Shown piece after piece: positions 12,544 to 24,600 of a stretch of DNA of 64,000 bases. The notes beneath the pieces were generated by a model, which made no database searches, had not been told where the DNA came from, and saw only the letters and a list, made by a program, of their open reading frames with translations. Made by a program: the position numbers and the translations under genes. Each line of letters starts with the position of its first letter. Position 1 is the stretch's first letter. Source of the DNA: Apus apus (Eukaryota; Chordata; Aves; Apodiformes; Apodidae); NCBI RefSeq assembly GCF_020740795.1, contig NC_067282.1, forward strand, positions 126,413,132 through 126,477,131. Reading direction: 5' to 3'.

Positions 12544-13583
12544 ATAGAATCATAGAATGGTTAAGGTTGGAAGGGACCTTAGAGATCACCAGGATCTTTA
12601 AGGGATGAGCAGGGACACCTCACACTAGACCAGGCTGCACAAAGCCTCATCCAACCTGGCCTTCAACACCTCTGGGGGGGGCTTACACGGCCTCCCTAGG
12701 CAACCTTACAACCCTCATGGTGAAGAATTTCTTCCTCATGTCCGACCTAAATCTACCCTCTTTCAGTTTAAAACCATTACCCCTTGTCCTCTCACTACCC
12801 TCTCTGGTGAAAAGCCCCTCCCCAGCTTTCCTGTAGCCCCTTCAAGTACTGGAAGGCTGCTGTAAGGTCTCCCTGGAGCCTTCTCTTCTCCAGGCTGAAC
12901 AGCCCCAACTCCCTCAGCCTGTCCTCATAGCAGAGGTGCTCCAGCCCTCTGATCATCTTCATGGCCCTTCTCTGGATCTTCTTCAACAGCTCCATGTCTT
13001 TCCTGTGCTGAGGGCTTCATAGTACGCAGCACTCCAGGTGTGGCCTCACCAGAGCAGAGGGGCAGAATCATGTCCCTGGCCCTGCTGGCCACACTTCTTT
13101 TGGTGCAGCCCAGGATGTGTTTGGCCCTCTGAGCTGCGAGCTCACACTGGCGCCTCAAGGCAAGCTTGTCATGTACTGCCACCCCCCAGTCCTTTTCCTC
13201 AGGACTGCTCTCCAGCCATTCTCCCCTCAGCCTGTATTTGATCCTCAGGTTGCATCGACCCAGGTGCAGGTCCTTGCACATGGCCTTGTTGAACTTCATG
13301 AGGTTGGCCCTGGCCCACCTCTCCAGCCTGTCAAGGTCCCTCTGGATGGCCTCCCTTCCCTCTAGGGTGTCAGCTACTCCACACAGCTTGGTATCGTCAG
13401 CAGACTTGCTCAGGATACACTCAATCCCACTTGTCCATGTCTCTAACAAAGATGTTGAACACCACTGGTCCCACTACTGACCCCTGAGGGACACCACTTG
13501 TCACTTGCCTCCACTTGGACACTGAACCACTGACCACAACTCTCTGGGTGTGGCAATCCAACCTATTACTTACCCAGTGATAA
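12544..13583 (-). mobile_element. CR1 LINE fragment, antisense (long)
   Basis: The CR1 3' end is at the left ('gaatcatagaatggttaagg'). The element then runs through the full 3' UTR and about 175 codons of reverse-transcriptase C-terminus on the minus strand (13449 down to 12925). That frame includes 'SADDTKLCGVADTLEGREAI', which contains the RT 'ADD' catalytic motif, and 'YRLRGEWLESSPEEKDWGV'. It extends to 'cacttacccagtga' near 13580. It is among the better-preserved copies in the window but is frame-broken. Confidence 0.95.
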
Positions 13584-14282
13584 TATGGGAAAGGGAGTAG
13601 GAAACCCTTCTTGACAGAGAGAACAGGTAGTAGTAGAACAGGTAGTAGTAGCACAGGAAGAAGAGCTACAGCCAGAGCTGCTGGCATAGGAGCAGAAGAA
13701 AGGTTTGGCATAGGAAAAGAGAACACAGAGCATCCTGAGAAAATGGAGATTGAGACTTCATTCTTGTGACTTCCTGAAATGAAGGTATAGGACTTTGGCA
13801 CAGTTATTGATCTGTTGAAGGAATGCAAGGAGTCATTGCAGGTCAAATGATAAACTAAACCCTGTGAAAGCAGCAAGTCTTCCAACACCTCTTTTGCTAT
13901 CAGAACAACTTCCATCTTACAGTTTCCAGAAGGAAAAAATAAATTTACTCAGAAAATGCCATTTTCTCCCAGCTTGAGTCATATCCACTGCTCCGAGCCT
14001 TACAGCACTGTTACTGTTTGGAGGCATACAGTTGCAAAACTACCCACAGAAAGATGAGATTATCAAATACAGAGGGTCTTTCAGATAACTGGGGTAGGGA
14101 CCCCAAGAGAGGCTGTTTCATGGTCCACACATTTTGGATTTCCATGTAGAAGTAGCCTGCCTGTGGCATTGGCCTCAGTTGCAGAGGCATCCCAGGCAGT
14201 GGCTGTTCCTTCTCACACACACATTTTGGAGTATTTGATCTATTTCATTTACTTCGCAGTCCCTTTTGATGTACAATGATGC
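13584..14282. other. Gene-free stretch with a small duplication
   Basis: No gene is visible. Bases 13622-13651 hold two tandem copies of a 15-bp unit, AACAGGTAGTAGTAG. Confidence 0.5.
13622..13651. repeat. 15-bp tandem duplication
   Basis: Two adjacent copies of AACAGGTAGTAGTAG are directly visible. Confidence 0.8.
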
Positions 14283-14442
14283 CATTCCCACCCCCAGCCT
14301 ATTTGTGCCTGGGGTTGTACCAACCCAGGTGCAGGACCTTGCACTTTTCCGTGTTGAACTTGGTGGGCAAGTGGCCCTGGCCCACCTTCCAGCCTGCCGA
14401 GGTCCCTCTAGATGGCATCCCTTCCCTCTAGGATGTCATGGC
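14283..14442 (-). mobile_element. Short CR1 LINE fragment, antisense
   Basis: This is an internal CR1 piece matching the part of the reverse-transcriptase frame that reads in antisense as 'aggtgcaggaccttgcactt' and then 'ggtccctctagatggcatcc'. Both ends are truncated. Confidence 0.85.
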
Positions 14443-14689
14443 AACAGGAGACTCCCAGTTTTCAGCCAACTGGCTGAAAGCGAGACAACTCTATGTAATT
14501 CACAAGGTTTTCTACATGGTTTTGACTGGTTGTAACACGTTCGAGAGACAGCAATGAGACTTTGAAGGGGGTTGCAGCAGAAACGTCTCTGAAGCTACGG
14601 AGATGTTACTGCAATAGGTTATTGACAAACAGAAGGCATGCGGGAAGATTACCAGGGATGCAGAGTTGCATTTTTGGGGGGCAGGAGGC

Positions 14690-15600
14690 TCTGAGCCCTC
14701 TGGGCTGGAGCTGGGCACCACCCCTGCCTGGCCGGCAGAAGAGGAGCAGCCACGCAGGTCAGCGCCCCGGGGCCGGAGGAGAGGGGCGCGGGTGGGCGAG
14801 CGGCTGCCGCAGGGAGGCCCCGGGGGCGGCCGGAGGGGCGAGGGCCCACCGGGGCGGCTGCCACCGCCGGGCTGACTCGAGCCCCCGGGGCGAGGCAGAG
14901 GGGCCGGGGCAGGCCCGCGGCTCGTTGCGACGGGCAGGCAGGCTCCCCTGGGCGCAGCCGGCCTGCTCGTCCGCCGGGTGCAGCGGGCACGGCGCCGCTC
15001 AGCAGCCGCGGCTCCCGCAGCCCCGCGCCTCCTTAACCCGGGAAGGCGGGGGCGGCCGCGGCCGGGGGAGCTGGGGGAGGCGGAGCGGCGGCCGGGGAGG
15101 AGCCGGGGCCTGCAGTGGAGCCGCAGCCCTGAGCAGCCGGAGCAGCAGCCGCGGGAGCGGCGGGGCCTGGAGGGACTCAGCGCCGCCCGGCCGGGGCCTC
15201 TCGCAGCAGAGCGCAGGGAGCCCTCCGGGGGCGAAGGCGAGGCCCGGCGGAAGGCGGCGGAGGCGGCCGCTCAGCCCCGCGCAGGCCCGCCAAGCCGCCG
15301 CGGCCTCCCGTGGTAGCCGGGCCCGGGCGAGAGGAGCTGGGGCCTGGGGGGAAGCCAGGGACAGCCTCCGGGCAGCCGGGGTGGGGGGGACACCCCCGTA
15401 GCCTGCCGGGGTGGGAGCGAGAGACCCTGCCCGCCGTCCCCCGCCCCATCCGTAGCCGTGAGGGGACACCCCCGTTAGGCAGCCCCGCTCCCGGCGGGGG
15501 GGACGCCCCAGCGGCCCCTCGCCACCCCCGCCCGCCAGCCCCTTTCCCCGCAGCTGGCGGGGGAGCTTCGCGCTTGCCCCCTTCCCCGCTAACGAACCAG
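14690..15600 (+). promoter_or_regulatory. CpG island 2, possible alternative promoter
   Basis: About 900 bp of very GC-rich, CpG-dense sequence with many GC boxes and GGCGG/CCGCC runs. I find no splice donor as good as the one in island 1. Long open frames here (up to 279 codons at 14562-15401) are Arg/Gly/Ala/Pro-rich and are explained by the base composition. It could be an alternative FOXJ2 first exon or the promoter of a non-coding RNA. Confidence 0.45.
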
Positions 15601-18600
15601 CCAAGGGTGGGCAGAGGCCCCTGGTACCAAGCCCTGGTAACTATCTAGAAGCAGTTCTGCTCTTCCTCTCTGTGGAATAGAGCCTCCTGGAGCTCCCTCA
15701 GTAGTTGTCTGGGGGAGAGGCGTCCTCAGACCCCAGTTCCTGAGGGTTGTGAGAATAACCCTTACCTATTCCCCCCTGCTCCTGAGAAAATTCCTCCCCC
15801 ACGCAGAGGATACAGTCCTTACCTTGCTCATCCCCAGATCAGATAGCAACAGGGGAGTCCACAGAAGAAACCCCATATGCCCAAGAGAGGCAGTCCCCAA
15901 GACAGAAATAAGCAGGAGCTCCAGATGCTTACCTAGTAATTTTAATTATTTACATCTGCTCAGCAGGCAGCAGAGAAAGCAAAACAAGGGAGAGAAAGCA
16001 GAGGCAGATTTAGATATTTTTCCAGTTGTTTTTAACCACTGGAGATATAATTTCCAATACTGACCTCGTCTTCTTCATCCCAAGAAAGATCCTACATCCT
16101 CCAGCCCCGAGAGGGTTTTCTTCAAATATCCTGTGCAAGGAGAGAAGACACACTTCCCAATTACTGGGAAAGGAAAAGGCAAATTTTGCTCATAATATCC
16201 ACAAAGATAGCAAGATTTTTTTCAGAAAAAAATTGCCCATCCTTAAGGACAAAGTGCACCTAGAGGAAAGAGAGTAGAGATTTACAGGTAGAGAGACTGG
16301 GGAAATTGATCTCTGAAGCAATCTGACAATCAGTGAAACGCTGTCTACCAAGGGAAACACCCCTTCAGTAGTTAGCTGCCAAAAAGGAGAGACAATCTCC
16401 ATCCTGGGCTAAAACCAGCAGTTTTAGGATACTGACAATCCCAAACAGATTGTTTTAATACTCGAGATCCTGATTTCACCCACAATCCCTTTGCCCTCAA
16501 AATATTTCTCCAAGAAGCTCTTGGAACAGCTGACAGCAACGCTCTGATGATGGGTCTCAGAGGAGTGTGAAGGGCAGCACCCCGGAAATCAACACTGAAG
16601 ATAACCCACCTCCTCTTGAAAATCTTCCAGACAGAGTGAGTGACCACATTGTATCACCTCTCTATTCCTAGCTGTTCTCTTTCGACTTCTGTCCTTGCTT
16701 TCCATGTCTCTTCTCTCACTGTATCTGCTTTCCTTTTAATCTTTTTGCTCTTTTTCTGTTCCTGAACCTCTCCACAGTGTTCTTTTTCTGTGTCTTTCTC
16801 CATCTCTCATGTTTAGCCTCCTTGTGTGATACGGAATTTACCTGATTCGTTCTCTCGCTACTTAGCTTATGGGGGGAGCTTTAGCCCTATTTCATTTTAA
16901 GAAACCTCTCAGCCCTTTTTCTTCTACTTCCTTTCACTGGTGTATTCCTCCTAGGCTCAGCCTTTATCATCACCAGTGTGAAATTAATTTCTGTCATTTA
17001 AAGGTCATTGAGAAGGATAATGCTGGCCAAAAATAGTGTTGAGGGGACAGGAACAGGGTTTTGTAGTTCTAGTGTCCAAGGATGCACTTATGGGGTTGGA
17101 ATGTCAGTTGTTCTCCATGTGGGTCCTACTATGCTCGTAACTGTGGGAATAAAATCAATGTGCACTGCAGACATCACGGTGCTTGGGAGCTGAAAGTACA
17201 GTGTTAGGACTCCCAAGATGTGTGTCCTAATGTACCTAGAGGCTGTGGGATGAATTCTGGAGAGGGTGTCCTTGAGAATGGATTCTGTGGTGCACAGGGG
17301 ACTGGGAATGGAAATCGTGACAGTGCTGGTGGAACCTGCTCTGAAAGCCAAAAGAGGCCATTCTGTTGCCACCAGTCTTCATCTTTGTTTTATGCTGTGT
17401 TCAGGGGCTAGGAATGTGAATCCGAATGCTAATGCCTTGATGAGCCAAGCTCCTGCTTTTTTTAAATGAGGCGGTTAATTTCAGTCAGAAATGAATATTC
17501 TGGCACTAACATCGTGATTTCCTGAGCAATCAAGTCTAAGGGAGACTTCATCTCAAATTAAATCAAAGCAGATTCCTGTAGCAGAAGAATCATGCCTAAG
17601 GAAAGGGTATCTCACCTGAAATACTGCTGTTTCAGTTCTCCAGTGAGATAGCAGTGGGGAAATCAAGATCAAAGGGTCCTTGGCCAGGACAGGAACCTTT
17701 CTGGAATCCACAGTGGTTAACAGGGAGTCCCTGAAGGAGGAACTCCTTGGTATTATTTGCTAGCAAGATCAGACAAAAGATGCCAGGTCCCTACAAAGTG
17801 AGTCCCCATTTTGGCAGTGAATTTTGACAGATCTGTAGCTTCAGAAGGTGCCTCTTCCTAAGAGAAGGCTGAATCATGAAGCATACATATGTTCTGGGGG
17901 TACTGTTAGATGCCCTCCTACCTGTTGTCCTATAGTTATACAATCAGCCTGTTCAGCACAGCTGTGTTACCTAGCACTAGGGAAGACATAACAGAGGCAT
18001 TTTGGCCTTTGTACATTCAAGGGGGTAACTGACTTGTCATGCTTTTGAGGTTGATTTACCTCGTGCTGCCCCCTTCCTCACACTAACAACTTGACATTTT
18101 TCAAGTGCTTTTGGCTCTGAGGGATGCCTGGACACTTTACAGAATATGTATACCAGACTTACAAAATTCTGCTCTCCCACAACAATTATTTTTCTGCATA
18201 TAATTTTTTTGTTGTTGTTAATGATAAAGATTAAGATTTTTGTCTTAAAGTCTGAGCTTTGAATATTCATGACAGACACACAAGGCTGAAAGTCACATGC
18301 TGTCACGTAATTGTAATTTATTTGTTAATCGCTGACAGGGCATTCAGTGCTGACTTGGACACAAAATTAAGATAACCTCTGCTCTGAAGATCTCGTAGTC
18401 TAAAACACAACTGTAGAAAAACTAGGACATACTGATGAATTTAAGGAAGAGCATAATTTTCAGAGAGCATAGCTCTTCAGTGGGATGTTGGTATTTACAT
18501 CAAATGTTTATCACAGGCTAAAATGCATCTTCCTCTGAGGTGGAATACTGCAGCTGTTCTGCACCATTTATTTCATACAAAAGTGTTCATAGAAGAAAAA

Positions 18601-21600
18601 GGGAGTGTATTATTAATCTTCATAAAAGTGCAAGCTACTTTACAGACACATTTAAATGAAAGTGCTATGCCTGTAAGAGTTTACATTAAGAATGTTAAAC
18701 CTGAACACCTAAAATTAGAGTTTAAAACCACATGTAGATACCTAAGCAAATAGCCTGACTTTTCTAGGTGCCCAGGAACACAGAGTTTGACTTCAACAGA
18801 AGCAATTAAGTCTTCAACATTTTAATAAAGAGACACTTATGTATGTATGGCTTTGTAAATTTAAATTTGGACATTCAGGCTTCCAAAAGTTGACTTTTGA
18901 AGTTGAAGCAGTCTGATCCTGGCCTATGTGCACTCCCCTCCCATCTGAGAACTGTGTGTGGCATTTCTCAGATCAAGCCCTTAAGTAAAATGAAATGAGA
19001 AGGTCTAGAGAGTTACGGGAAAAGGATTATGTTACTGAAAGATCATGAGGTCATATTAATGCTGAAGTATGTGTTTTGTAGGTTCTTGGGTTTTATCTTG
19101 ACATCTGGTTCTGTAGGCAAGTTTCTAGGGTAGAATAAAGAGTCAGAACAGTTGGAATGAAATACAATAAACAGTTTGAGGAGTTTTGATATAATTTCCT
19201 GGTGTGAGACAGGATTGTCTGTACTAATGTAGTACTTTCCTTCCTCTGCACCCTCTCCCTGCCACCCCTGCTTTTGCCTCCTCCCACTGCTTTTAAAATA
19301 CAGCTGAATTCTGGTGTTTCTGGATAAGTTTTTTCTTACCCCAGAGTTACAGGTATCTTTGCCTACTGCCTCCTCCCCTAAACTTCAGCTGACTTCTGTA
19401 TAGTGGGAGATTCACTCTGCATCACAGTTTGGATGTTTGTCCCTTCAAGTGTTAGACAGGAGGTGTGGTTCAAGGCAACTGTGATATGGACAGCTGTCCC
19501 TTAAGAGCAGGACTGAGATGATTATTTCATTTTACACGAGTCTGTGGATGGGTATTACTGAGAGAGAGCAAGCATGCTGCATTATTTTCACAATTAATTA
19601 AATGGGAGTTTTCATTTTAAGTTTGAAATGAAAATGTAAAATACTCAGAACGTTTCAAAAACTGGATGCCTTGCAACAGAACTGATTTAATGTTGTGACC
19701 TGTGCTGCTTTGCCAGGATTTGGGTTAGGCTGTCTTTTTATCTTTCTGTCTTTGACCTGCCCCATCCTCTACCCCATCCTATTATGAACCTTGGAATTGT
19801 GACCTTAAAGGTAGATGCACAGATTTTGTTAGTTCCCAAGCTTTGTGAACCCTTTTCTGAATCCTGTCCAGGGCTTCCTAGCATCATGTCACAGTCAGGT
19901 TCCTCTCCTGCACCTTTAAGGACCAGTATGTTTCCACCCCGCCTACTTTACTGTCATTTCCTTCTACACTCCACTCCTCCTCCCAGTTCTCTCTGAACTG
20001 CTCTTTGCATCTCATTTTCCAAGCTGTCCCTTTGGCATTTTGTCCTGTGGTCCTATAAGTCTAAAATGCTGCTTCTCTCTTCATCAAGCAAGCATCCTTC
20101 ATCTAATCTAGTCTCTAGGATTCTTCACTGGCAGTAATCCTTCCTTATTACATCTCAGGTCCTGCTCTTATTTCCACACCTGTATTTTCACCTGTTCTTG
20201 GTTTGGCTTTCATTAGGTTATATTTTTTATCTGAGGTTATGTCAACTAACCTGTTCTTTTTATATAATAAATAGAATTTTGTTCCTCTGAAAATATCCGG
20301 TTCTGCTAGACAGGGGAATGGCAGTTTGTCTCCATAATCCATCTGACTCATTCATTCTCCCACCCTCCTTTCTACCCTGTCCTCTTCCTTTCCTCAGGAA
20401 CAGCTGGATTTTAGTTGATTAGAATACCTTGCATTATATTTTTTGATTCCTTCCAGCACTTCAGGATCTTGGGTTTGAAAATTGTGGTGAACTATTTGTG
20501 CAGGGCCCAGTATCTCATTCCTTGTCTTTCTGAGCTGGTCAGTTTACTTGATAGGAAGTAATGAAATAAGGGAATGTGTGTTCTTTTTTGGCCCTGTTTT
20601 ATGTATAAGAGAGACTGAGTAATGAGGGAGAGATGAGGAGCAAGAGCTTTTATACCTCAAGGAAAAAAATATTTGCTTTTTTGTTTTTTACAATTAGCAA
20701 TTCAAATTTTGTTTATGTTCTTTGCTGTATAAAGACTGGCTGATTATAGCAGAAATATGTAATTACTGTTAAAAGTTCAAAGCTGAATAGTTGGGAAGGA
20801 ATCTGACCTTTTTGTGGTCACAAATTAAAGGAGCAAAATTTCTGAATTCTCATTTTCTCAAAAAATCCTGTTGTTAACTAAAATGAAACCAATCCTCCCT
20901 CCCCATCAGGAACTTGCAGATAAAAATAAACAAGCTGCTGAAACAGTTACCTCTGAAATTCACTTTATCTCTACCTGAGCAAAGCAGGCAAGCTTTGACT
21001 GTAGAGAACTGTTCTGGGATTTGTGAGGCCTCTGCCTGGTTCTGCTACTCCTTTGCTGTCTGACCTTGGCTATGTGCTTCTCCATGCATGACTTCCCATT
21101 TTTTCTGGAATAGGCTATTGATCTTTTGCAAAAGTTCCAAAGTTAAGGATGAAAAACAATTTATAAAGGCTAGCTGTTCTTTTTGCTGTTGATTACCTTA
21201 GTTACAATGGGATATTGAACTCACAACCTCTATATTTTGTGGCATTGAGAAACAGTGAAAGCATGATGCCACAAGTTTTTGTTTTTTTTTTTAATGAAAG
21301 GACCTATGACTCCAAAACTGAAAGATCCTGTGCCATATCTGCAGTCTAGAACTGTTCTTTAAGTTGACTTAAGTATGGATATTCCAAGTCCCTTGAAGCT
21401 TCTTCTACGATGTCTAATGACCTTTTCTTGGCCAGGTCTCAGGGTCTGTTTTCCATCTTCATCCTTCTTGGCTTCCCTGCTGTTTTTGACACTTGATCAT
21501 ATCCAGTCTTGAAGTCTTGTCCTCCCTTGACTCTTCTGTCAGTATATTCCTGGTTTTCCTCCTACTGTTCTAGTCATTCATTCAGTAAATTCTGCACGTA

Positions 21601-24600
21601 GCTATTTACCTTCCTCTGTTTATGTTTTTCGTAAGTTAGACACAAAGACCCACCTTTACTTGTTTTTCTTTGCCTCCTTCATACCAGTGATACTAATGTA
21701 CTTGGCATACTACCTTAGCATCTTTTCAAAATTATTTGCCACAAGTTTAAGACTACTGAGGCCAAGATAGAACTCCAGAAAGTTCCTTTGAGATTACCTT
21801 TTGTTTCCTGCTTTCCTCTCTTGTGAGCCTCCACAGTGGGTCCTGTAACATGGGTTTTCTCGCACTCTTCTTGTTATGCATGTACAGGATGGGAAACTTC
21901 CAGTTTCATAGCCTGAATGTCCCGCTGGTTCTTGCTTAGTTTCTTTGGATAACCCTTTTGCTTTCCCCTTTAGTTACTATCCTGGTTACTGCTAGCTATT
22001 CTTGCTGGCCTCTGACAACTGTGTTGCCTTCTTGTCTTGTTAAAGACAGTTACTGAAGCTGTCCTCCCTGCGTGTTTTCTCAACATGTTGCCATCTCTTC
22101 CTTGACAAACCTGTTTGTTGGCTATCATCCACCCACATAAGGTTCCAGCTTCTTGTACTTACTCTAAGGGGCATTCACATTTGTTTCTTCTCTGTCTGTC
22201 ACTCTCTCTTGCTGCGTTGTCCTTTGCTTTGCCAGCAACACAAGCATGACATTGTGCTTTTCCATTTCTTGCATGAGCATCTCTTCACATTCTTCCTCAG
22301 CTGACTCATACCTTGATACATACAGGAAAATTGCCAGCCAATAGAGGCCAGACTCTGGAAACTACTTATTTGCATATTTGAAAATTATTCAAAAGGTCTA
22401 CCTGATAATCAGAGGTAGCTGTGTTACATGTACCCATCTCCCTGACTCCTTCTGTAAAGAAGGATGATTACAAATGTAAATAAAGATCATCATAAGCAAA
22501 GACACCACATCTCAAAGACTAGGAAGGTCAGGGTTGGAGCAGAACAGTATTTACTTGCAGTTGCAAGGTGGCATCAGTGGCAAGTATGTGTGTGGAAGAA
22601 AGGGATTTCTTTCAGTATCCAGTAGGTAATGAACAGAAGATTTAGTTTGAGGATGATACACTAAATGAAGCACTTTTTTAGTAGAATGCAGGAAGCCAAG
22701 TAGCAATGCTAGTGTTTTAAGCTAGAAGAAACTGTTAATGGGTGTATGTTTCTTGCTAGTGTGGTTCTGAATCCTCTTGACCTTCAAGCTTGGTACAGAT
22801 CTTTACAAGTTGTGAGCCTGGCTAGGGATTGTCCTGTGTTTTGTCTCCTGGAAGGCAGTTCAGTAGCTTTCATTCAGAATAACAGCTAACAGAACAGTGA
22901 AAAGGAATTATGTTAAAAGAGCAGCTGAGACCTAATTTATGATCTTCACACAGTGTTACTTCATTCTTCTGATCATTCTTCAATTTCAGATGCACGTTGC
23001 TTCCAAACTCCTCTCTAATAGGCTTTTCTGTAATCTTAACTCTGGAGCATATGTACGTTTTGGCCACGTGGTCTACAACTAGTCTTCACTTGATACAAAC
23101 TTCCTTATTTTCTGTGAATTCAGTACATAATTCTTGCTGGTGCTTGATACCCATTTCCACAGGTGGGATGGAATGGGTTGTGGCTTGTTTCAGCAGCTAC
23201 TGCAGAGTTGATATTAACTCATCTATTTTCTGTGGTTCAGCCTTTGGTGAACAGGTTCTGACCACTTGCAGTCAGATTTTAGTTTTCACTCTAGCTGGCT
23301 GCCATTCATTTAGCCCTGAGAGCTGTCATGTAGAAGCTTTGTAGTATTACTGTTATTAAAACACATGATTAGCAGTAATTTTTCAGTGATTGACCAGTTT
23401 TTTAAGGGGAATAAGAATACAGCTTTCATTTAGAAGTCCATATTGCATTCTTTTAACCTAGGTTTCTGTGCCTATCTTTGCAATGATGTGAAGATCTGAG
23501 AAAGATATTCTGCATGTTGAACTACTTCTGATGTCTCTAATTTCAGAGATACAATCTGGCTATCATATCAGTGTTTACATATCCTGTACTGAAGGTTGAC
23601 TGCCGAATGTTATTCTGGTAGGCAGCTAAAATGGAAATCCTTCTCTTCAACCTCTGTGCTCCCACAAGGCTATGGGAAATACCTTCTCTGAGATAGTTTC
23701 TCTACCAAAGACTTCCTGGTTTCCAAGGGAAAATTAAATTCCAGATATGTGCTCATAAATTTGAATTATTTCAAAAGCAATACCCACTACCTTTCTCAGT
23801 GTAAGAGCAATTATTCTGTTACTATTCTTAAAGCAGATGCCAAAGATTTCTCTTTCCTACCTTGGCATATGTTTAGAATTACATCTTTTACTTGCAATGG
23901 TAAAATACTGCGTAGTGGTACTGAGGGTGGAGAGGCACTGTAGAGACATTTCCACTGTGGTAGAAATATTTTCATTGTGATTCTTCAAAGTGGCTGGTTT
24001 ACTTTTTACTTCAAATCTGTTATTGGGAGGGTTGTCATGGAACATTTGGCTTATTATTAGAATAAATATTTTATAGTAGTCTTATTACAAAGAAAATATT
24101 ATTCAGTTCAAATGTATTTTAGGCATACCAGTATTCTCAATATAATGTGCTGTTTCTTTTGACACGTGTTTTGTATTCCCCGCTTTCACTTACGCAGCAC
24201 CATAAATAAGCAAACTTATCTTAACTTTGAACACATATTTTCAGACTGTCTGAGGGGTCTCTGCAATATTTGTGTAGTATTTCTCTCTGCATTTTTGCTG
24301 CTTGTTTATATAGCAGACAACAAAAATATTTGATTTGTTTGTTTTATTAAAATCTGACAAGGCACTAGCTATGTTTGATCCTACCCTTTTATGCCTGTAA
24401 AGTTACTGTATCCCTTGACATGAGAATATTTTAGACTTTGGCTGTAATGCCATCTATTTATATGTTTAAATAAGCAGTTCAGGTTTTGTAAACTGTACCA
24501 TTTTGTCAGTTTTGTACAAAACTAGTACATAATTGCTTTTGGAATTGGATCCTGATGCTCTTCCAACATGGGGGTTTTGGTGACTTTATCGTCCCCCCAA

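Noticed and set aside
12925-13449. 174-codon minus-strand protein with a reverse-transcriptase tail
   Set aside because: It is the C-terminal piece of a CR1 LINE with a frameshift, not a host gene.
14562-15604. Long frames in CpG island 2 (279 codons plus, 201 codons minus)
   Set aside because: Opposed frames are open together and the composition is Arg/Gly/Ala/Pro, as expected from GC-rich DNA lacking stop codons.
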